NCBI GenBank assembly: GCA_030834895.1
Contig: JAUQXA010000059.1
Coordinates: forward strand, 1 to 64,000
DNA from: Anaerolineales bacterium
Lineage (GTDB): Bacteria; Chloroflexota; Anaerolineae; Anaerolineales; Villigracilaceae
Reading direction: 5' to 3'
Length of the DNA: 64,000 nt
A program made the translations under genes and the position numbers. Below the pieces are notes generated by a model. The model was not told the DNA's origin. It made no database searches and worked only from the letters and a program-made list of their open reading frames with translations. Below, piece by piece: positions 58,742 through 64,000 of this stretch. Position 1 is the stretch's first letter, and each line of letters starts with the position of its first letter.

Positions 58742-59953
58742 ATGGAAAATCCTGTCATTGTTGATGCGATTCGTACACCCGTCGGCGCCTTGGGTGGCGC
58801 GCTTGCTTCCGTTCGTCCTGACGATATGGCGGCGCACGTCATCAAAACCATTCTCGAACGCAATCAATTTGACCCGGCACTTGTTGAAGAAGTTTTCATG
58901 GGATGTGCGAATCAGGCGGGGGAGGATAATCGCAACGTGGCGCGTATGGCGGCTTTGCTCTCTGGTCTGCCGCTCGAAGTTGGTGGAGTGACCGTGAACC
59001 GTCTCTGTGCCTCGGGCTTGAATGCGATCAACATGGCGGCGCGGGCAATCAAAGCAGGTGAAGGGGATGTGTACATCGCAGGCGGAGTTGAGTCCATGAG
59101 CCGCGCTCCGTATTCATTGCCCAAGGCTGAAAGCGGATACTCATTTGGAAACCTCACCGCATATGACACCGCTCTCGGCTGGCGCTACCCAAATCCAAAG
59201 ATGAAGGAAATGTATGGCACTGATGCAATGGGCGAGACCGCGGAAAACATCGCGAAGGAACGTCCGCACATCAACCGTGATAAGCAGGATGCCTTCGCTG
59301 TGCGTTCACATCAACTTGCGATTGCGGCAATTGACTCGGGCAGGTTCAAGCAGGAAATAGTGCCTGTTTCCATTCCGCAGAAAAAAGGCGACCCGAAACT
59401 TGTTGACACGGACGAACGTCCGCGCCGCGACACGACGATGGAATCGCTTGCCAAGCTCAAGCCTGCCTTTGTCAAAGAGGGTGGAACGGTCACTGCTGGC
59501 AATTCATCGGGATTGAACGACGGCGCCGCGGCTCTCTTAGTCATGAGCGAGGAAAAAGCCAAAGCCCTCAACCTGAAACCACTTGCCCGAATCGTGACCT
59601 CCGCCTCGGCTGGGGTCGCTCCGCGCGTGATGGGCTACGGTCCGATCCCCGCGACGAAGAAAGCCCTCGAACGCGCTGGCTTGAAGGTGAAGGACATCGG
59701 CTTGATGGAATTGAACGAAGCCTTCGCCATTCAATCGCTTGCGGTCATCGAAGGCTTGGAGATCGACCCCGAACTGGTCAACGTGAACGGCGGCGCGATT
59801 GCCATTGGACATCCACTGGGATGTTCGGGCGCGCGCCTGATGACCACGCTCGTTCACGAGATGCGAATCCGTGACAACGTTAAATACGGCGTGGCGACGC
59901 TCTGCGTGGGTGTTGGCCAGGGTGAGGCGACGGTGGTGGAATATTTTGGGTAG
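58742..59953 (+). CDS. Acetyl-CoA acetyltransferase / 3-ketoacyl-CoA thiolase
   Basis: The 403-residue thiolase has the acyl-accepting Cys89 in VNRLCASGLNAI, the His in NGGAIAIGHPLGCSGAR and the second catalytic Cys in CVGVGQGEA. It condenses two acetyl-CoA or cleaves 3-ketoacyl-CoA; without fatty-acid oxidation genes nearby the direction is unclear. ATG 58742 follows aaaggag; the open frame extends 39 codons upstream into the terminator and is not used. Confidence 0.95.
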   Translation: MENPVIVDAIRTPVGALGGALASVRPDDMAAHVIKTILERNQFDPALVEEVFMGCANQAGEDNRNVARMAALLSGLPLEVGGVTVNRLCASGLNAINMAARAIKAGEGDVYIAGGVESMSRAPYSLPKAESGYSFGNLTAYDTALGWRYPNPKMKEMYGTDAMGETAENIAKERPHINRDKQDAFAVRSHQLAIAAIDSGRFKQEIVPVSIPQKKGDPKLVDTDERPRRDTTMESLAKLKPAFVKEGGTVTAGNSSGLNDGAAALLVMSEEKAKALNLKPLARIVTSASAGVAPRVMGYGPIPATKKALERAGLKVKDIGLMELNEAFAIQSLAVIEGLEIDPELVNVNGGAIAIGHPLGCSGARLMTTLVHEMRIRDNVKYGVATLCVGVGQGEATVVEYFG

Positions 59954-60026
59954 CAAGTTGTGAGTTACGAGATACAAGATACGAGATACCGAGTTTGTAT
60001 CTACTGGGCGTGATGATGGAGTACAA

Positions 60027-61067
60027 ATGAAAAAAATTCTGTGCCTTCTATTCTTGACCGTTTTCCTGTCGGCTTGCACCGCGCCAACTGTGACGGAAAG
60101 CGCCGCTGAACCTGTGCAGGTGATTCAACCCACACCGACATTGACTTTCACGCCGATTCCAACTTTAACGGCAGTTCCGCCGACCATCGCGCCGACGGAA
60201 GGTTTCCCGACCTACACGCCGCCTACCGTGGAGGCTGGTCAGCCCATCGAGATTCGCTTCCCAGTCAACGGGACTTACGTCGATGTGACCGACGACATTG
60301 TGGCAGGTGGAAGCAAGACCTACTCGCTCAACGCCATGCAGGGACAGATAATGTCGGTTTCGGTTTTGCCGCAAGCCGATGCCGCCAGCACGATCTCGAT
60401 GCAAATCAAAGGCGCGGATGGGAGTGTCCTCTGCCCGAAGTCAGCGGAAGAACAATGCCTGTTCTGGCGAGGAATGCTACCTGCTTCGCAAGATTATTTC
60501 ATCACCCTTACACCCGATGGTGAGGGATTGCAATTTGTGCTGCGGGTAGCCATCAACCCGCTGAACATGGGATTTCAGTATTTTGACTTCAAGTCAGCGA
60601 CGGGGCTTTCTTTGACTTATCCTGACACTTTTGCACCCGCGTTGCCTGTCCAGGGCAATTACAAAACGGACCCCGTGCTGGCGCTCCAGTTGATTGAATC
60701 AGAACTCTACGAACAGACCAATCTGAGCGAAGTCTATTTGATGTACAGTTCCAGTTCAGACTCGAAGGTAGTATCCACCTGCACGGAGCCGAATCAAAAT
60801 GGGGGTGGTGGACCCGAATATCCCGCTGACGAAGTCACCGTCAACGGACTGACCTTTGTCCACACCACGACAGAAGGTGCGGGCGCGGGCAATTACTATC
60901 AACAGGAGATTTTCCGCACGGTTTACAACAATTCCTGCAATGAAGTGATTTTCTACATCCACTACACCAATGTGGGGAACTATACTCCCGGCACTGTTTT
61001 CGAGTTTAACCGCGATGCGGTGATGCGAAATTTGGAGGCGGTGTTGTCCATGGTCAAGGTTCAATGA
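60027..61067 (+). CDS. Lipoprotein, unknown function
   Basis: The 346-residue product has a lipoprotein signal MKKILCLLFLTVFLSAC (Cys17), a Thr/Pro-rich linker (about 25-70), a domain with GQPIEIRFPVNGTYVD and KTYSLNAMQGQIMSV that resembles PPC-type or jelly-roll extracellular domains (about 70-170), and a second unnamed domain. It is anchored outside the membrane. The function is unknown. It lies about 73 bases after the thiolase gene and is closed by a terminator. Confidence 0.85.
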   Translation: MKKILCLLFLTVFLSACTAPTVTESAAEPVQVIQPTPTLTFTPIPTLTAVPPTIAPTEGFPTYTPPTVEAGQPIEIRFPVNGTYVDVTDDIVAGGSKTYSLNAMQGQIMSVSVLPQADAASTISMQIKGADGSVLCPKSAEEQCLFWRGMLPASQDYFITLTPDGEGLQFVLRVAINPLNMGFQYFDFKSATGLSLTYPDTFAPALPVQGNYKTDPVLALQLIESELYEQTNLSEVYLMYSSSSDSKVVSTCTEPNQNGGGGPEYPADEVTVNGLTFVHTTTEGAGAGNYYQQEIFRTVYNNSCNEVIFYIHYTNVGNYTPGTVFEFNRDAVMRNLEAVLSMVKVQ

Positions 61068-61087
61068 GTGTGGCAGATTCAATGAAT

Positions 61088-61120
61088 AAAGTAGGTCACG
61101 TTTCAAACGTGACCTACTTT
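61088..61120 (+). terminator. Terminator after the lipoprotein gene
   Basis: The arms aaagtaggtcacgttt and aaacgtgacctacttt are perfect 16-base complements with almost no loop, followed by tctt. It works in both directions. Confidence 0.85.
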
Positions 61121-61125
61121 TCTTA

Positions 61126-61134
61126 TGCTAAAAT
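61126..61134 (+). promoter_or_regulatory. Extended -10 element for a probably leaderless gene
   Basis: TGCTAAAAT (hexamer TAAAAT 61129-61134) ends six bases before GTG 61141, with no Shine-Dalgarno between. Transcription would start at the GTG. Confidence 0.45.
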
Positions 61135-61140
61135 TAACCC

Positions 61141-61764
61141 GTGAACAAACACAAATACTACGTCGTCTGGAAGGGACGAAAGACAGGCATCTTCACATCA
61201 TGGGCGGAGTGCGAAAAACAGGTGAAGGGTTTTGTCGGCGCGCAGTACAAAGCCTTTGACAGCAGTCACGAGGCAGACGCCGCCTTCCTTGCCAAATACG
61301 ATCATTACAAAGGCAAGCCAGCTTCGAGCGGGAGATGGAAAACGGCGGAGGAAAAACCCATCCTCCCCTCGATTTGCGTGGATGCAGCTTGTAGCGGTTC
61401 GCCGGGCAAGTTGGAATATCGCGGGGTCATCACCGAGACAGGGGAGCAGATTTTCCACGCGGGACCCTACGAGCAGGGGACCAATAACGTTGGCGAGTTC
61501 CTTGCCATCGTCCACGCGCTAACCTGGCAGTTCAAGCATAACTCACACACCCCCATTTACTCCGATTCAGAGAACGCCATCTCGTGGGTGATGAACGGCG
61601 TTTGCAAGACCAATCTTCAACACTCCCCAAAGAATGCCCTGCTCTTTGCCATCATTCGCAGTGCGGAGAATTGGCTCGCGGAGAACGAACTTCCCGAGGA
61701 TAAGATTTTGAAATGGGATACGGAGTTATGGGGGGAGATTCCCGCGGACTTTGGAAGAAAGTGA
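61141..61764 (+). CDS. rnhA: Ribonuclease HI with N-terminal viroplasmin domain
   Basis: The 207-residue product starts with a viroplasmin-type RNA:DNA hybrid-binding domain (KYYVVWKGRKTGIFTSWAEC, then a QYKAFDSSHEADAAF segment). An RNase H fold follows (about 75-205) with the catalytic acids in ICVDAACSG (D), NNVGEFLAIVHAL (E), IYSDSENAIS (D) and a late Asp in KWDTELWGE. It degrades RNA in hybrids. This domain order is that of eukaryotic RNase H1 and some bacterial enzymes. The start is GTG; the body is unusually divergent in the C-terminal half. Confidence 0.9.
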   Translation: MNKHKYYVVWKGRKTGIFTSWAECEKQVKGFVGAQYKAFDSSHEADAAFLAKYDHYKGKPASSGRWKTAEEKPILPSICVDAACSGSPGKLEYRGVITETGEQIFHAGPYEQGTNNVGEFLAIVHALTWQFKHNSHTPIYSDSENAISWVMNGVCKTNLQHSPKNALLFAIIRSAENWLAENELPEDKILKWDTELWGEIPADFGRK

Positions 61765-61865
61765 ATTTAGTAAGTCGCGAAGTGGGTGTCTTTTAATTTA
61801 TTCAATCCAATCCGCTGTATACTGAAAACACACTGGCGTCTCTTTTGTCTGTTGAGGAGAATCCC

Positions 61866-63524
61866 ATGGTCACGTCCATCCCTCCATCCATGCTGTTGGA
61901 AATAGGGCAGGCATTTCGTTCCATGCTTGAACTTGACCCTGTACTGCTTTCCATTCTCAAGAAAATACAGAGCTTTGTCACCAGTGAGGGCGGCTCGATC
62001 TGGTTGCTCAACGAGTCTGAGACTGACATCAAATGTACCCACGCCATCGGACCCCAGGCGGAGAAAATGTCTGGAAGCGCGATACGCGCCAGAAAGTTCA
62101 TCGCCGCCTATCGCACTGCCTCAGGCAGGCTGACGAAAATCGACGACTCACTACAATCCAAATGGATGGACGCCAAGGAGTATTATCATTATTTTGGCAT
62201 TAATGTCCGCAGCATGATCAGCATTCCGCTCGTGGCGCGCGGCAAACTGATGGGCGAGATGAACCTCATCAACAAAATTGGCGAACCGACTTTTACCAGC
62301 AGCGACCGCGATTTCATCGGCGAGTTTTCCAGGCACATTGCTGCCGCAGTCCAGAACACGCAACTCTTTGAGCGACAAAGCCGCACTGCCGAGCGCCAAA
62401 AAATGTTAAACCAGATCAGCCGTCACCTGCATCAAACGCTGGACATTGACGAACTCATTCCGCGCATTTTCATTTCGGTCAACAAAGCCATCAATGCCGA
62501 GGCTCAATCCATCTGGCTGGTGGACGAAGAGGCGGGTATCATCAAATGCCGCTTTGCAAGGGGCGCAAGCGCCGAGGCGCTCAAGGGTCTGTCTGTGCCG
62601 ATACATGAGCCAAGCGTCGTTGGCACGAGTGTCGCCAAACAGGAATCCATCATCATCAAGGACGCGCAGAACGATCCGCGCCGCGCCCGTTCAGTGGACG
62701 AAAAAACGGGCTTTGTCACCCGCTCGCTAATGACGGTCCCGCTCGTGCTGGAGGATAAATCCATCGGCGCGATTCAGGCTGTCAACAAGCGCGACGGTCA
62801 ACTCTTCAACAAGGACGACCTCGACCTATTTCGCTCGATTGCTGACAGCGCCGCGCTGGCGGTCAGCAATGCCCAACTGGTGGCTGACCTGCAAACCAGT
62901 TACGATCTGACCCTCGATGCACTGTCTGCCGCGCTCGACCTGCGCGACCGCGAAACCGAAGGACATTCGCGCCGTGTGGTTGAATACACCTCCCGCCTTG
63001 CGGAGAAGATCGGGTTGGATAGGGGGATCATCAAGAGCATCCGCCGCGGGGCGCTCATCCACGATATTGGCAAGATCGGCGTGCCGGATGCGGTGTTGCA
63101 CAAGCCCGGCTCACTGGACGACAAGGAACGCATGGTCATGGAACGCCACCCACAGGCGGGATATAACATGCTGGCTGATATTCCCTACCTTCGAGAGGAA
63201 ATCCAGATTGTGATTTGTCACCAGGAGAAGTGGAATGGTACGGGATATCCTCATGGCTTGCGCGGTGAAGAGATTCCCATTGGGGCGCGCCTGTTTGCCA
63301 TCGCCGATACCTTCGACGCGTTGACGTCCGACCGTCCCTACCGTCACGGCTGTTCCTACGAATCTGCGCGAAAAATCATCAAAGAGGAGGCTGGCAGACA
63401 ATTCGACCCGCAAGCGGTGGAAGCCTTTCTCACTATTCCCGAAGAGGAGTGGATGCAAATCCGCGCCCGCGTGATGGAGGAAATTATACAACGACGAAAC
63501 CCTCAACCTCACACAGCGATATAA
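61866..63524 (+). CDS. GAF-GAF-HD-GYP protein, probable c-di-GMP phosphodiesterase
   Basis: The 552-residue cytoplasmic protein has two GAF sensor domains (about 15-170 and 185-345) and a C-terminal HD-GYP domain (about 350-545). The catalytic HD is in LIHDIGKIGVPD; the GYP motif is HQEKWNGTGYPHGL. The HHE of many members is here HQE, a variant that occurs naturally and may still be active. It would hydrolyse cyclic di-GMP in response to small ligands or redox signals. ATG 61866 follows gaggag; TTG 61845 is upstream of it. The downstream gene starts eight bases after its stop. Confidence 0.93.
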   Translation: MVTSIPPSMLLEIGQAFRSMLELDPVLLSILKKIQSFVTSEGGSIWLLNESETDIKCTHAIGPQAEKMSGSAIRARKFIAAYRTASGRLTKIDDSLQSKWMDAKEYYHYFGINVRSMISIPLVARGKLMGEMNLINKIGEPTFTSSDRDFIGEFSRHIAAAVQNTQLFERQSRTAERQKMLNQISRHLHQTLDIDELIPRIFISVNKAINAEAQSIWLVDEEAGIIKCRFARGASAEALKGLSVPIHEPSVVGTSVAKQESIIIKDAQNDPRRARSVDEKTGFVTRSLMTVPLVLEDKSIGAIQAVNKRDGQLFNKDDLDLFRSIADSAALAVSNAQLVADLQTSYDLTLDALSAALDLRDRETEGHSRRVVEYTSRLAEKIGLDRGIIKSIRRGALIHDIGKIGVPDAVLHKPGSLDDKERMVMERHPQAGYNMLADIPYLREEIQIVICHQEKWNGTGYPHGLRGEEIPIGARLFAIADTFDALTSDRPYRHGCSYESARKIIKEEAGRQFDPQAVEAFLTIPEEEWMQIRARVMEEIIQRRNPQPHTAI

Positions 63525-63525
63525 T
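63520..63525 (+). promoter_or_regulatory. -10 box directly before the DUF2721-like gene
   Basis: TATAAT overlaps the end of the HD-GYP gene and ends seven bases before ATG 63533, without a Shine-Dalgarno. It could give a leaderless transcript besides read-through from the upstream gene. Confidence 0.4.
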
Positions 63526-63532
63526 TTCCCAT

Positions 63533-63940
63533 ATGGAAATTTCTCTTACAACCCCTGCCTTGCTTTTTCCCACCGTATCCTTGTTGATGCTGGCTTACAC
63601 CAACCGCTTTTTGACTCTTGCGACCATCATCCGCAACCTGCATGACCGATACAAATCCGAGAATGATAGCAATATCCTGGGACAAATTGCCAACTTGCGT
63701 TATCGCATCTATTTGATCCGCGACATGCAGATATTTGGACTGCTCAGCTTGTTGTTTTGTGTGATCAGCATGTTTGCCCTCTTCGCAGGCTGGATAGTGG
63801 CCGGACAGTGGAGTTTTGCCATCGCCCTGATTCTGATGATCGTCTCAATGGTGATTTCGTTGCGCGAGTTGCAAATCTCCGTCGGCGCATTGGACTTGCT
63901 TTTGGCAGAACTGGAAGGCGAAACCAGAAAGAGAAAGTAA
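63533..63940 (+). CDS. DUF2721-like small membrane protein
   Basis: The 135-residue product has three hydrophobic segments: about 7-30 (TPALLFPTVSLLMLAYTNRF), 68-90 (GLLSLLFCVISMFALFAGW) and 95-112. A conserved-looking cytoplasmic stretch LATIIRNLHDRYKSE links the first two, and the C-terminus is basic. The arrangement fits DUF2721, whose role is unknown. The start has no ribosome-binding site. Two hairpins follow at the window end. Confidence 0.8.
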   Translation: MEISLTTPALLFPTVSLLMLAYTNRFLTLATIIRNLHDRYKSENDSNILGQIANLRYRIYLIRDMQIFGLLSLLFCVISMFALFAGWIVAGQWSFAIALILMIVSMVISLRELQISVGALDLLLAELEGETRKRK

Positions 63941-63950
63941 ATATTGGAGT

Positions 63951-63970
63951 CCGACGACGCCGGTCGTTGG
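63951..63970. repeat. Hairpin ccgacgac-gccg-gtcgttgg
   Basis: An eight-base stem with one G-T pair and a four-base loop, eleven bases after the last gene. It is directly followed by the GTCGGGAGAC hairpin. Confidence 0.55.
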
Positions 63971-63974
63971 CATT

Positions 63975-63994
63975 CAAAAGTCGGGAGACTTTTG
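63975..63994. repeat. Hairpin with GTCGGGAGAC core
   Basis: caaaagtc-ggga-gacttttg is a perfect eight-base stem with the same core and loop as 14916-14942, followed by gagtcca. It probably acts as, or derives from, a terminator; its right flank is cut by the window end. Confidence 0.65.
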
Positions 63995-64000
63995 AGTCCA

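Noticed and set aside
1..64000. CRISPR arrays, insertion sequences, prophage and rRNA
   Set aside because: No regularly spaced direct repeats, no transposase or phage proteins and no rRNA-like sequence were found on reading both strands.

Overview
The window reads as a chromosomal segment of a Gram-variable, mostly anaerobic bacterium of the phylum Chloroflexota, most likely class Anaerolineae. This is inference from gene style, not from a marker gene: Pro/Thr-rich lipoproteins with LysM and DUF11-like domains, ferredoxin-linked 2-oxoacid oxidation, a selenophosphate synthetase that is itself a selenoprotein, secreted proteins with paired FxETGHxV-type repeats, and many short intergenic palindromes. 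Most genes have moderately high G+C. The first gene (155-1642) and the stretch about 30.7-32.3 kb are visibly AT-richer.

Layout. 0.1-3.1 kb: an AT-rich accessory membrane protein with a potassium-channel-like pore segment, palindrome-rich spacer, a small membrane protein and a decayed copy of the 3' end of pgm. 3.3-19.5 kb: housekeeping and envelope genes (lipoproteins, phosphoglucomutase, oligoendopeptidase F, D-aminopeptidase, MFS exporter, ArsR-type regulator, LysM protein, CNNM/CorC protein, selenoprotein SelD, a band-7 protein, a PyrK-like iron-sulfur protein). 19.8-22.7 kb: a four-gene 2-oxoacid:ferredoxin oxidoreductase operon. 23.0-30.7 kb: a seven-gene operon under a GntR/HutC regulator (APC permease, metallophosphoesterase, nucleotidyltransferase-like protein, PLP aminotransferase, FGGY kinase, NERD protein). 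I cannot assign it to a known pathway, and it is the best candidate here for an undescribed system. 31.0-32.2 kb: an orphan SLOG/LSDAT protein and a small graveyard of histidine-kinase 3' fragments.

32.3-40.7 kb: a sugar-acid utilisation cluster. It has an IclR regulator with a near-perfect promoter and operator, an aldehyde dehydrogenase, a ribose-type ABC importer, RidA, KDPG aldolase and KDG kinase. The kinase and aldolase together convert 2-keto-3-deoxy-gluconate to pyruvate and glyceraldehyde 3-phosphate. A decayed copy of the NERD gene follows at 40.8-41.0 kb. 41.2-45.8 kb: aldo/keto reductase, ClpS, then a tightly packed methyltransferase / acyltransferase / flippase-like set. 45.8-54.7 kb (mostly minus strand): MFS transporter, a split glutamine-dependent NAD synthetase, tRNA-Ser(CGA), a beta-CASP nuclease overlapping RNase D, RimI-like acetyltransferase, and a stomatin/NfeD pair. 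54.8-64.0 kb (plus strand): UDP-ManNAcA synthesis pair (wecC, wecB), a secreted repeat protein, thiolase, lipoprotein, RNase H with a viroplasmin domain, a GAF-GAF-HD-GYP phosphodiesterase and a DUF2721-like membrane protein.

Themes worth attention are the in-frame UGA of selD with a SECIS-like hairpin, several genes whose -10 box sits 6-7 bases before the start codon with no Shine-Dalgarno sequence (candidate leaderless mRNAs), families of hairpins whose stems vary while their cores stay fixed, and three kinds of gene fragment (pgm, NERD, histidine kinase). No CRISPR array, transposase, prophage or rRNA was seen.
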